Of a stretch of DNA of 64,000 nt, positions 34,233-42,783 are shown in pieces. The notes under the pieces are model-generated. The model did not search any database and had not been told where the DNA came from. It saw nothing but the letters and a program-made list of their open reading frames with translations. The DNA is from Emticicia sp. C21 (GTDB lineage: Bacteria > Bacteroidota > Bacteroidia > Cytophagales > Spirosomataceae). Positions within the stretch are counted from its first letter, which is position 1; each line of letters begins with the position of its first letter. A program made the translations under genes and the position numbers. The stretch covers positions 124,279 through 188,278 of the forward strand of contig NZ_QVMT01000005.1 of assembly GCF_003418935.1 (NCBI RefSeq). Reading direction: 5' to 3'.

Positions 34233-36224
34233 TTAATTATTGGCCTGCCACGGAACACGTTTCAAGTTCACGTTTTCTAACTGGCGTATTACTAAAGGCA
34301 CTTTTTCTACTTTTACGGAGCTACTATCCAAACCAAACCACTTATCTTCTGATGGCGTGAAGCCCTTAATGAAGAAATACGCTTTCATAATCAGGTTTTC
34401 GAAAAACGAAAGCTGGTTATCATAAGAAAGGAATTTCTCTAATACAACAAAGCGGAAATCACCGATTACATTGTGTTTATTCAAAGACTCATAACGGCTT
34501 CTGATATCTACCTCTCCACATTTCACCATATCTTCCAATACTTTCTTAAAGTATAGATTTACCTTATGAGGCACACGGAAACCTAATCGGAAATTCACTT
34601 TATAAACATCATCAGGGGCAATGGTTTTTACTTTATATTCCATAGTGTATGGATCATCTAAAGTATCCACATGCACAAACCAATACACATCAGCACGTTT
34701 AGGGCGTTTCTGGAAAATAGAGTAAATAATCTTGTTTTCTATTTCTGTAGCACGGGAAGCATTACTCAAAAAGACGAGGTGTGTAGCATATTTTGGAACC
34801 GTAATGTCATTACTCAGTTCTTGTAAAGACTCTACATACTTATCCAGCTTCTCATATTCTGTCAAACGTGCTTTAATTTTAGAGGCGCTTAACCAGATAT
34901 ACATCACTGAAATCATAATAACTGCAATTAACATCGATACCCAACCGCCGTGTGTAAATTTTTGTAAGTTAGCCAGCAGAAAACAGCTTTCAACAAACAT
35001 AAATAAACAGAAATAAGCCAGAATAAGCCACATATTCACTTTCTTGGCATACAGATAATAACTAAACAAGAATGTAGTCATCATCATGGTAAGCACGATA
35101 GCCAGACCATAGGCAGCCTCCATTAAAGATGATTTCTGGAAATACAATACTACGCCTACGCAACCAATATAAAGCAATATATTCAAGCTCGGAACATATA
35201 TTTGCCCTTTCTGGTCTGATGGGAAGTTAATTTTGATTTTAGGCCATAGATTCAGACGAATAGCTTCTGAAATCAGGGTAAATACACCCGTCAACATAGC
35301 CTGGCTGGCAATAATAGCTGCCATTGTTGCAATACCAATACCGAAAGGCAAGAACCACTCAGGCATAATGTCGTAAAATGGATTACGGGTATCAATAGTT
35401 TGTCCTTTCAGACTCATGACATATACTCCTTGTCCGAAATAATTTAGCAACAAACATATTTTAACAAAGCCCCACATAATACGGATATTGGCACGACCTA
35501 CATGACCCATATCTGAATAAAGTGCTTCTGCTCCAGTAGTACACAAGAAAACCGACCCTAGTAAATAGAACCCACCCGGATGGTGAGTTAATAATCTAAG
35601 ACCGTACATCGGGTTAATGGCTCTTAATACCTCCAGATCCTTTACTACATTGATAATACCAAAAATACCCAACATCACAAACCAAATCAACATGATAGGC
35701 CCGAAAGCCTTGCCAACCACATTTGTACCTAAAGCCTGTACTAAAAACAATATTGATAAAATAACGATAACAATAGGTACCGTTTGAATATCAGGATATA
35801 GCTTAGTCAAACCTTCAACTGCAGAAGATACCGAAATAGGCGGTGTGATAACACTATCTGCCAACATCGTACTACCCCCGATAATAGCCGGAATCGTCAG
35901 CCATTTGGCATGGCGACGTACCAGTGTATATAATGAGAAAATGCCACCCTCACCCCGGTTATCTGCTCTTAAAACCAGCACCACATATTTGAAAGTAGTT
36001 TGAAGTGTCAATGTCCAGAATACACAAGATAAAGCCCCAAGGATAATCTCTTCATCCACTTTTTCTGTGCCTGCAATAGCTTTTAATACATATAGAGGAG
36101 ATGTACCAATGTCACCAAAAACAATACCTAATGCGATGAGTAGCCCTGCAGCAGAAATTTTGTCAAGATTATGGTTGTGGTGATGACCATTACCATTACC
36201 GTTTAACGGTTGATTCACTTCCAT
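34233..36224 (-). CDS. kup: KUP/HAK/KT-family potassium uptake protein
   Basis: The 663-residue protein is an inner-membrane K+ (proton-coupled) transporter. It has the family opening GLLIALGIVFGDIGTSPLYVLKA, about twelve hydrophobic segments, the RADNRGEGGIFSLY loop, and a C-terminal cytosolic domain with VPKYATHLVFLS and the PKRADVYWFVHV segment. An unusual His/Asn-rich stretch precedes the first membrane helix (NGNGHHHNHN, residues 9-18). Length is typical. A TATATTTG -7 element is 28 bp upstream. The epimerase gene follows 17 bp downstream. Confidence 0.93.
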   Translation of the reverse strand: MEVNQPLNGNGNGHHHNHNLDKISAAGLLIALGIVFGDIGTSPLYVLKAIAGTEKVDEEIILGALSCVFWTLTLQTTFKYVVLVLRADNRGEGGIFSLYTLVRRHAKWLTIPAIIGGSTMLADSVITPPISVSSAVEGLTKLYPDIQTVPIVIVILSILFLVQALGTNVVGKAFGPIMLIWFVMLGIFGIINVVKDLEVLRAINPMYGLRLLTHHPGGFYLLGSVFLCTTGAEALYSDMGHVGRANIRIMWGFVKICLLLNYFGQGVYVMSLKGQTIDTRNPFYDIMPEWFLPFGIGIATMAAIIASQAMLTGVFTLISEAIRLNLWPKIKINFPSDQKGQIYVPSLNILLYIGCVGVVLYFQKSSLMEAAYGLAIVLTMMMTTFLFSYYLYAKKVNMWLILAYFCLFMFVESCFLLANLQKFTHGGWVSMLIAVIMISVMYIWLSASKIKARLTEYEKLDKYVESLQELSNDITVPKYATHLVFLSNASRATEIENKIIYSIFQKRPKRADVYWFVHVDTLDDPYTMEYKVKTIAPDDVYKVNFRLGFRVPHKVNLYFKKVLEDMVKCGEVDIRSRYESLNKHNVIGDFRFVVLEKFLSYDNQLSFFENLIMKAYFFIKGFTPSEDKWFGLDSSSVKVEKVPLVIRQLENVNLKRVPWQANN

Positions 36225-36251
36225 TTTGGAGAATTATTAAAAAAAAGTTTG

Positions 36252-36259
36252 CAAATATA
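36252..36259 (-). promoter_or_regulatory. Bacteroidetes -7 promoter element for kup
   Basis: TATATTTG on the minus strand matches TAnnTTTG; its 3' end is about 27 bp before the kup ATG. Confidence 0.5.
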
Positions 36260-36408
36260 TTGCATCAATGTGAATTCCTATAAATATTCAATAAAAATGT
36301 TTTGTAAAGTCACATTAGTTGGCAATTTTGTGTATCTATTGTTTATTTAATATAACAATTTTTAGATACAATAAATTTTATCAGTTAATAAAAACTTGAC
36401 TATCAGTT

Positions 36409-37191
36409 ATGTACGATAATATCATCTATGAGGTTTCGGAGGGTGCTGTAACAATAACACTTAACAGGCCGCAAGTGTTTAATGCCCTGAGCACTGAATT
36501 AATAAAAGAAATAACCAAAGCTGTTGAAACGGCTAGTCAAGATGAAACTATCAGAGTAATTGTACTCACTGGTACGGGCGATAAAGCATTTTGTTCAGGT
36601 GCTGATTTAAAAGCAGGATTAGATAAAGGACTGACTTCATTAGGAGACTCTCTTAGAGAAAACTATAACCCAATGATTAAGGCTATCAGAAATGCTGAAA
36701 AGCCAGTTATCTGTCGCCTGAATGGAATAGCTGCCGGGGCTGGTATGTCTTTAGCTTTGGCTTGTGATATAATCATTGCTAATCAGGATGCTTATATGAG
36801 TGAGCTTTTTGTAGGTATTGGTTTAATGCCTGATGCCGGTTCAATGTTTTTCCTGCCGCGTACTATAGGTATACAAAAGGCCTTTGAATTATGTAGCACA
36901 GGCCGCAAAGTATATATGGAAGAAGCACTGGGGTTAGGATTAGTGACCAAAGCCGTTGCTTTCGAAGAACTAGATGCAGCAGTGGGTGAATTAGTAGATA
37001 TTTATAAAAACTCGGCTACCAGGTCAATTGGATTAATGAAAAAGGTTTTGAATCAATCTCTCAATAGCAATTTGGATGAAATATTGGAGCAGGAAGCTAT
37101 CAATCAGGATTTATTGGGTAAAACTCATGATTTTGCGGAGGGAATAATGGCTTTCTTACAAAAAAGAAAAACGGCTTTTAAGAATAAATAG
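36409..37191 (+). CDS. Enoyl-CoA hydratase/isomerase family protein, PaaG-like
   Basis: The 260-residue crotonase-fold protein has CSGADLKAG (62-70), GIAAGAGMSLALACDI (106-121; oxyanion-hole region) and GLMPDAGSMFFLPRTIG (138-154). The second catalytic position holds Asp (D142) and the first glutamate of true hydratases is replaced (GAG), the pattern of PaaG, the ring-oxepin isomerase of phenylacetate degradation. That makes an isomerase more likely than a standard hydratase. No other paa gene is present in the window. Confidence 0.82.
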   Translation: MYDNIIYEVSEGAVTITLNRPQVFNALSTELIKEITKAVETASQDETIRVIVLTGTGDKAFCSGADLKAGLDKGLTSLGDSLRENYNPMIKAIRNAEKPVICRLNGIAAGAGMSLALACDIIIANQDAYMSELFVGIGLMPDAGSMFFLPRTIGIQKAFELCSTGRKVYMEEALGLGLVTKAVAFEELDAAVGELVDIYKNSATRSIGLMKKVLNQSLNSNLDEILEQEAINQDLLGKTHDFAEGIMAFLQKRKTAFKNK

Positions 37192-37238
37192 AATAATAAA
37201 CGGCTGATAATCAGAACTTTCTGACCGTAGAATGAAAG

Positions 37239-37268
37239 TTGTTATGATTATTTTTTTTTGTAATTTTG
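37239..37268 (+). promoter_or_regulatory. Bacteroidetes promoter for the RHS-like lipoprotein gene
   Basis: TTG (37239-37241), a 19-bp spacer and TAATTTTG (37261-37268) fit the Bacteroidetes consensus. It lies 32 bp before the chosen start at 37301, which argues against starting at 37232. Confidence 0.65.
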
Positions 37269-37300
37269 TTAGAAATTTAACAAACACTAAATATTGTCTT

Positions 37301-38191
37301 ATGAAAAAAACTTTACTGTCTGTGATTATTGCGACTTTAACGACATTTACCTTATTATCTTGTGGTGACGAGGGAGGAATGTTGGCTAACCCTGATGCAA
37401 CGATTAATCCTTCAGACCCAAATGGAAACCCAAATAATCCGAATAATCCTAACAACCCGAATAATACGCCAAAGTGCTATGTAAGTGAGATAAAAAACAC
37501 AGAAGACGGGCAGTCTTATACTACAAAGTTTACTTACAACTCAAAAAATCTACTTGAGACTAAAGACGAAGACGGATTTGTAACCAAATATGAATATGAT
37601 GCCAATAATCGTATTACGAAAATGATTATTGACGATAGTGGTGTGGGTACTGTAGAAACATTTAGCTATGAATATGATGGCAAGGGGAATATATCAAAAG
37701 TAAAATATGATTCAGAAGGAGGTATGGCTGAATTATTAATAAGCGAGTATATTTATACGACTAATGCCAAAGGACAAGTAGAGAAAATACAGGCAGTTTC
37801 GCCTGATGGCCCAATTGATTTATTATTTGAGTATGACGCCAATAGTAATATTAAAAAAATATCTGTTACAGATGGTGCTCAGAAAATAACATTATTGGAA
37901 AATCTGAAATTTGATACTAAATCAAATGTATATACTAACACAAACCTGTCAAAGGCATACCTTCCGCATATTGTTGTAACAACTCTTTTTGGAATAAATA
38001 TGACCTATTTATTTAATACCAATAATATATTAAGTGACAGTGTTATTTCTTTTTTAACAGGAGAAGCAGAAGTTTCTACCTATGATTATGGATATACTCC
38101 CGAGGGATTCCCTTCAAAAATGACAGCAGTCCGCAAATATGATGGGGAGACTTATAAAGAAGAAGAAACCTATAATTATACCTGCAAATAA
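37301..38191 (+). CDS. Lipoprotein with RHS/YD-like repeats
   Basis: Starting at the ATG after the promoter gives 296 residues with a signal peptide and lipobox LLSC (C21). A low-complexity Asn/Pro linker follows (about 36-53, repeated NNP), then repeated beta-hairpins of RHS/YD type, for example TKYEYDANNRITKM, YEYDGKGNISKVKYD and FEYDANSNIKKI. RHS-like repeats form shells or fibres on cell-surface proteins, but this short version lacks a toxin tip. Function is unknown. It ends at a strong bidirectional terminator. Confidence 0.75.
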   Translation: MKKTLLSVIIATLTTFTLLSCGDEGGMLANPDATINPSDPNGNPNNPNNPNNPNNTPKCYVSEIKNTEDGQSYTTKFTYNSKNLLETKDEDGFVTKYEYDANNRITKMIIDDSGVGTVETFSYEYDGKGNISKVKYDSEGGMAELLISEYIYTTNAKGQVEKIQAVSPDGPIDLLFEYDANSNIKKISVTDGAQKITLLENLKFDTKSNVYTNTNLSKAYLPHIVVTTLFGINMTYLFNTNNILSDSVISFLTGEAEVSTYDYGYTPEGFPSKMTAVRKYDGETYKEEETYNYTCK

Positions 38192-38192
38192 G

Positions 38193-38226
38193 AATAAAAG
38201 CCCTGACCGATGTCAGGGCTTTTATT
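38193..38226. terminator. Bidirectional rho-independent terminator
   Basis: A 15-bp stem AATAAAAGCCCTGAC/GTCAGGGCTTTTATT with a CGAT loop separates the convergent lipoprotein and VWA genes. Confidence 0.92.
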
Positions 38227-38230
38227 TTGC

Positions 38231-40117
38231 TTAATTATCACGGGCTAAGTCTTTACTTGATAGCAATTGCGCCATCTTTACCAGCTTAATAAATTCTGCT
38301 CTGTATCCTTCCTCATCATTCCCTTTGGCCGATCTGGCAGTAGCGATAATATGTTCATAATTAGCATTCCCTTTAAAATTTGATTGTCTCAATAGTAAAC
38401 CAAACTCTGCTATGGATGCCGCCAAGCGGAAATTATCAGAGGTTTTGTCAAAAGCTGTATGTTTGTCTAATACTATCTGTTCAATCAGTTTACTTGTATT
38501 TTCTTCAGGCAGTTTATAACGCAGTTTGATAGTCAACACTTCATTTGAATTACCTTCATTAGTCAGGTTTTTATTCTCCTGGTATTTTAAAGGGTCAACT
38601 TTAGCTAAATACTGGCTTTCAACACCAGTCGGAACAATCTCGTAAATGGCAGTTACAGTATGTCCTGAGCCCATTTCTCCTGCATCTTTTTTGTCATCAT
38701 TAAAATCTTCATTGTTTAAGCGGCGATTTTCGTAGCCAATCAAACGGTAAGCTTTTACATATTTTGGATTAAACTCCAGTTGCAATTTTACATCCTTGGC
38801 TACAGTAAAGAGTGTTCCACCAAATTCGGTAACAAATTCTTTCTGAGCTTCCTGCAAATCGTCGATATAGGCATAGTTGCCATTCCCTTTATCGGCCAGG
38901 GTTTCCATTTTATTATCTTTGTAATTACCCATACCAAAACCCAGAACACTCAGATAAACACCCGATTCCCTTTTATCTTCAATCAGGGTTTTTAAATCAG
39001 CCTCACTTGATGTGCCGATATTGAAGTCTCCGTCAGTAGCTAATATTACTCTGTTATTACCACCTTTAATGAAATTATTCAGCGCAATTTTATACGCTAG
39101 TTTAATTCCCTCTCCCCCCGCTGTTGAGCCTCCAGCCTGCAGATTTTCTAAAGCTTCTTTGATTTTTGTCTTTTCGTTTCCTGAGGTAGAAGGTAATACC
39201 ATTCCGGCAGCACCTGCATAAACTACTATGGCTACATGGTCTTTCGGGCGTAATTGATCCACTAATAGCTTAAAGCCTTGTTTCAATAGAGGTAACTTGT
39301 TATAATCACCCATTGAACCCGATACATCAATCAGAAAAACCAGATTAGAAGCAGGTAGGTTATCAGTAGGTATTTTCTTTGCTTGTAAACCAATATGCAA
39401 GAGTTTCAAACCTTTGTTCCAGGGAGAATCTGAGATTTCAGTCTGGAAACTTACAGGGTCTTTGCCCTTAGGTTGCTCATAGCTATAATCAAAATAGTTA
39501 ATCATTTCTTCGATTCTAATAGCATCTTTAGTAGGTAAAGCTCCGTTATTGATCATTCTACGCATATTACTATAAGCAGCTCTATCTACATCAATCGAGA
39601 ATGTTGTTAGTGCATCTTTCTTGGTTTCATGAAAAACATTTTCTTCAAAAGTGCTGTATTCTTCCGTATTATAATTAGCAACCTGACTATTCATTATTGG
39701 CGAAGGCGCATACAAACCGCCACCTGGCATTGATTTGGCTTTACTCATGGATAAGGATCTTGCTTCTCTATCATACGTCTGTTGGTCATATCCTGTCACA
39801 ACGACCTCTTCTAAAGCTTGTGTACTTACTTCTAACTTTACATTCCATTCAGCTTTTTTGTCTGTCACTTTAATTTCTTTAGTAGCATAACCAATAAGAC
39901 TAAAAACCAGAGTGCTACGCAAGGTCGAAACATTGATACTATATTTACCATTGGCATCAGTTACTGTGCCTGTACTTGTTCCTTTTACTTTTATCATAAC
40001 CCCCGGTAAAGGAAAGTTATCATCGGCAGAAGTAACAGTGCCCGTAATAGTACGTTCTTGGGTAAAAATAAACCCTAAATAGAGGGTCAAAGTCAGAAGC
40101 AATAATTTAATTCCCAT
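38231..40117 (-). CDS. VWA-domain protein with SusC-like N-terminal carboxypeptidase-regulatory domain
   Basis: I start at the ATG at 40117 (MGIKLLLLTLTLYLGF signal peptide), not at the TTG seven codons upstream, giving 628 residues. Residues 22-96 form a CarboxypepD_reg-like domain (GTVTSADDNFPLPGV..KGT..GTVTDANGKYSI), followed by ALEEVVVTGY (101-110), the segment that in SusC-type receptors leads to the plug. There is no plug or barrel here; instead comes a von Willebrand N-terminal helix (RIEEMINYFDY), a VWA domain with the metal-ion motif DVSGS (264-268) and a DUF3520-type tail. It is divergent from the ECF sigma/TonB_C pair. Confidence 0.85.
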   Translation of the reverse strand: MGIKLLLLTLTLYLGFIFTQERTITGTVTSADDNFPLPGVMIKVKGTSTGTVTDANGKYSINVSTLRSTLVFSLIGYATKEIKVTDKKAEWNVKLEVSTQALEEVVVTGYDQQTYDREARSLSMSKAKSMPGGGLYAPSPIMNSQVANYNTEEYSTFEENVFHETKKDALTTFSIDVDRAAYSNMRRMINNGALPTKDAIRIEEMINYFDYSYEQPKGKDPVSFQTEISDSPWNKGLKLLHIGLQAKKIPTDNLPASNLVFLIDVSGSMGDYNKLPLLKQGFKLLVDQLRPKDHVAIVVYAGAAGMVLPSTSGNEKTKIKEALENLQAGGSTAGGEGIKLAYKIALNNFIKGGNNRVILATDGDFNIGTSSEADLKTLIEDKRESGVYLSVLGFGMGNYKDNKMETLADKGNGNYAYIDDLQEAQKEFVTEFGGTLFTVAKDVKLQLEFNPKYVKAYRLIGYENRRLNNEDFNDDKKDAGEMGSGHTVTAIYEIVPTGVESQYLAKVDPLKYQENKNLTNEGNSNEVLTIKLRYKLPEENTSKLIEQIVLDKHTAFDKTSDNFRLAASIAEFGLLLRQSNFKGNANYEHIIATARSAKGNDEEGYRAEFIKLVKMAQLLSSKDLARDN

Positions 40118-40251
40118 AATTTTATAGTCCCCAATCAATAAGTGTTAGAAGTTTTCATGGTGTTGGGGTAATTTTAAAAACATGAAATCTTCGTGATTTT
40201 CCCTATTGATGAAGACTTCATAAAAATTCCATAAAAATTTTAGAAAAAAAT

Positions 40252-40259
40252 TAAATTTG
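40252..40259 (+). promoter_or_regulatory. Bacteroidetes -7 promoter element for the ECF sigma gene
   Basis: TAAATTTG matches TAnnTTTG and lies 29 bp before the ATG. Confidence 0.5.
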
Positions 40260-40288
40260 TTTTCTGAACTTCCGAAAACGCTTAACAA

Positions 40289-40864
40289 ATGCAATTTTTC
40301 AAACGTAAATCAAAACCTCAGACTGATGCCGAATATATAGAGGCATATCAGGTAAGTGGCGATTTGAACGTATTGGGAGAATTGTATGAGCGCAATATGG
40401 AAATGGTTTTTGCGGTTTGTTACAAGTATCTGCGAGATGAAGAAGAAAGTAAAGATGCTACGATGGAGATTTTCGAGCAGTTGATAGGCGATTTAAAGAA
40501 GCATCAGGTAAGTAATTTTAAGAGTTGGTTACATAGTGTTGCGCGTAATTATTGCCTGATGCAACTGAGATCCAGGAAAATAGAAGTCGGTGGTTTAGAA
40601 ATTTCGGAAGATGATTTTGTGGAAAATGAACCCTTTATGCATCTAATAGATGATGAAGTAGATTTAGAGGGTGATTTACAAAAACTGGAAAATTGTATTG
40701 GCAAGTTGGAACGTGAACAGAAATCGTGTGTAGAATTGTTTTACCTACAGGAAAAATGTTACAAAGATATTGCCGACCAGACAGGGTTTGATTTGAATAA
40801 GGTGAAAAGCTATATTCAGAATGGGAAGCGGAATTTGAAAATTTGTATGGAAAAGAACCAATAA
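40289..40864 (+). CDS. ECF-type RNA polymerase sigma factor
   Basis: The 191-residue protein has region 2 (about 32-98, with FAVCYKYLRDEEESKDATMEIF and NFKSWLHSVARNYCL) and region 4 (about 133-185, CVELFYLQEKCYKDIADQTG..LNKVKSYIQNGKRNL, the DNA-binding helix-turn-helix), with no region 1.1 or 3, as expected for an extracytoplasmic-function sigma factor. It should direct RNA polymerase to a small regulon. Its stop codon shares one base with the next start (TAATG), so it is translationally coupled to a membrane protein that probably acts as its anti-sigma factor. Confidence 0.9.
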   Translation: MQFFKRKSKPQTDAEYIEAYQVSGDLNVLGELYERNMEMVFAVCYKYLRDEEESKDATMEIFEQLIGDLKKHQVSNFKSWLHSVARNYCLMQLRSRKIEVGGLEISEDDFVENEPFMHLIDDEVDLEGDLQKLENCIGKLEREQKSCVELFYLQEKCYKDIADQTGFDLNKVKSYIQNGKRNLKICMEKNQ

Positions 40865-42201
40865 TGGCAAAGAAAAAGCACATATTTACTCCTGAACGAA
40901 ATACACTCTCAGCTGAAGACCTGAAAAGGTACGAAGCAGGAGAAATGACCGCTCAGGAAATGCATCGGGTAGAAAAAATTCTGCTTGAACAACCTTTCTA
41001 TGCCGATGCTGCCGAGGGATTCTTTGAAATCAAAAAAGACAAAGTTTCAACCGATAAAAACCTTACTGATTTAAAAGCACGATTAGGAAACAGAATTAAC
41101 CAAGATGCCAATAACCAAACACCTGTTTTTACCGTAAGTAGAGCCTGGAAACCTGTAAGCATAGCTGCCGCATTGATACTTGTTTTTGCCGGAACGTATT
41201 ATGTAATAGATGATAAGCAGAACGAAGCGGATACTGCTTTAATGGAAATCAGGAAAACTTCTACTGATAATTTATCAGAACCAGCGGCTAGTGCTCCTAT
41301 TGCCAAAGAAGACAATACAGCTTTGAGTAAGCCAGGAAATATTTCTCAGGCAACTGAAAAACAGAAACAATCCTATAATAATAGCAATGAGGCAGAGGCA
41401 GTAGTAAGTGAATTACCGTCACCAGCTATAGAGGAGGCTGAGTCGAGCGTAATTTCAACAAAAAATGTGACTGATAAAATAGCAGCCGAAGCGCCACCCC
41501 CTGCACCGGCAGCCTCAGCCCCTATAGCGGTAGAAAAGAAAACGGTAGCAGACAGAGATGATGAAGCAAAGGTAGAAAGTAAAAGCAGGGCTTTAGGAGG
41601 CGCAGGCCGACTGGCAGGGTCAGCTATATCAGGCATTGTAGTAGATGGTGATAATGAGCCGATGAAGGATGTAACTATTAATATCAAAGGCAAAGCAGAC
41701 GGAATCAAGACAGATGAAGAGGGGAAATTTAGCTTAAGAGATGCTCGAAGAGGAGATATAATTGTCTTTAACAACCGGTTTATGCCTCAAATGGAAGTGC
41801 CTTTTAATAATTTGCCGAATAAAATTATTTATAGCGAGCATAATATTAATCTGCCAAGTAAGTCTAAAGTTCCTGCAGGTGTCCCGAGTGATGGCATGTT
41901 TGAAAAAGTAATTACTGATGCCAAACCTGAATTTGGTTGGGAAGCATTTGAGGTTTATCTGAATGAAAATACAAAACGCCCACCAAGAGCCGTACAAGCG
42001 AATATTCAAGGAAGAGTAATAGTGAACTTTAAGGTTAATGAAAAAGGGGACTTATCTGACTTTACTATTGTAAAAAGCTTAGGTTATGGTTGTGATGAAG
42101 AAGCTATCAGAATTATAAAAAATGGCCCTAAATGGTTTCCGGCTACTAAAGAAGAAAAACCTGTATCAAGCTCGAAACATGTAATTGTTCGGTTTAAGTA
42201 A
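40864..42201 (+). CDS. Membrane protein with carboxypeptidase-regulatory and TonB C-terminal domains, putative anti-sigma partner
   Basis: Starting at MAKKKHIF gives 445 residues. The cytosolic N-terminus (1-95) has a helix resembling small Bacteroidetes anti-sigma proteins (LSAEDLKRYEAGEMTAQEM). One membrane segment follows (about 97-115, PVSIAAALILVFAGTYYVI), then a long Ala/Pro/Glu/Ser linker (120-250), a CarboxypepD_reg-like domain (about 254-330) and a TonB C-terminal domain (about 375-445, QGRVIVNFKVNEKGDLSDF and EEAIRIIKNGPKWFPA). The start overlaps the sigma stop codon by one base. An anti-sigma role is inferred from order and topology; no ZAS zinc motif is visible. Confidence 0.78.
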   Translation: MAKKKHIFTPERNTLSAEDLKRYEAGEMTAQEMHRVEKILLEQPFYADAAEGFFEIKKDKVSTDKNLTDLKARLGNRINQDANNQTPVFTVSRAWKPVSIAAALILVFAGTYYVIDDKQNEADTALMEIRKTSTDNLSEPAASAPIAKEDNTALSKPGNISQATEKQKQSYNNSNEAEAVVSELPSPAIEEAESSVISTKNVTDKIAAEAPPPAPAASAPIAVEKKTVADRDDEAKVESKSRALGGAGRLAGSAISGIVVDGDNEPMKDVTINIKGKADGIKTDEEGKFSLRDARRGDIIVFNNRFMPQMEVPFNNLPNKIIYSEHNINLPSKSKVPAGVPSDGMFEKVITDAKPEFGWEAFEVYLNENTKRPPRAVQANIQGRVIVNFKVNEKGDLSDFTIVKSLGYGCDEEAIRIIKNGPKWFPATKEEKPVSSSKHVIVRFK

Positions 42202-42325
42202 TCTCTGAGAACCGTTTTCTTGATCGTTGCTCTTATTTTTCCATATTTTTTAGTACGCTAACTTCATATAAATTCAAAAACTTTTTACTCCCTTTTGTTG
42301 CCGAACGATATTCAGATACAACAAT

Positions 42326-42751
42326 TTAGTATCCATACATTTTGGAATTAAAATAATAGGCTCTAATCCCATTTTTTGGGAACTCCGTCTTATCCGCTTC
42401 AAAACCTGACTGCTTAATTTGTGTTAAAATAGATTGGTACTGCTGAGTAATATTGGTCCTGAAAAAAGTTTTAACAGATAAATTATTAGGAAAAAGTATT
42501 CCTGTTTCATTTTTAACCAATGAGTCAGTAGCTAAAAATTCATCATTTGAGATATAATTATAAGATATTTCTCTTGAAAGAGACTTTTCAGATTTTAAAA
42601 AACGAAACCCTTTTTTTAATATATAATTATCAAAACATTCATGATTCCTACATTTTGCTAAATTCATTAACTCTTTAAAAGTTAGTATCTGAGAAAATAC
42701 AGGATTTAAAATCAGTAAGTAAAACACAGAAAAAATTATTAGTTTTTTCAT
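42326..42751 (-). CDS. Small exported protein of unknown function
   Basis: The 141-residue protein has a clear signal peptide (LIIFSVFYLLILNPVFSQ) and a mature part of about 120 residues with two cysteines close together (CRNHEC) and no recognisable domain. It lies 32 bp after the gliding-associated secreted protein gene on the same strand, so they are probably co-transcribed. Base composition is low in G+C. Confidence 0.65.
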   Translation of the reverse strand: MKKLIIFSVFYLLILNPVFSQILTFKELMNLAKCRNHECFDNYILKKGFRFLKSEKSLSREISYNYISNDEFLATDSLVKNETGILFPNNLSVKTFFRTNITQQYQSILTQIKQSGFEADKTEFPKNGIRAYYFNSKMYGY

Positions 42752-42783
42752 AGGTAAAGACTAAAGGAAAGGCAGAATCACCC

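Noticed and set aside
40118-40138. TTG start that would add seven residues before the VWA protein signal peptide
   Set aside because: The ATG at 40117 gives a normal signal peptide directly at the N-terminus.
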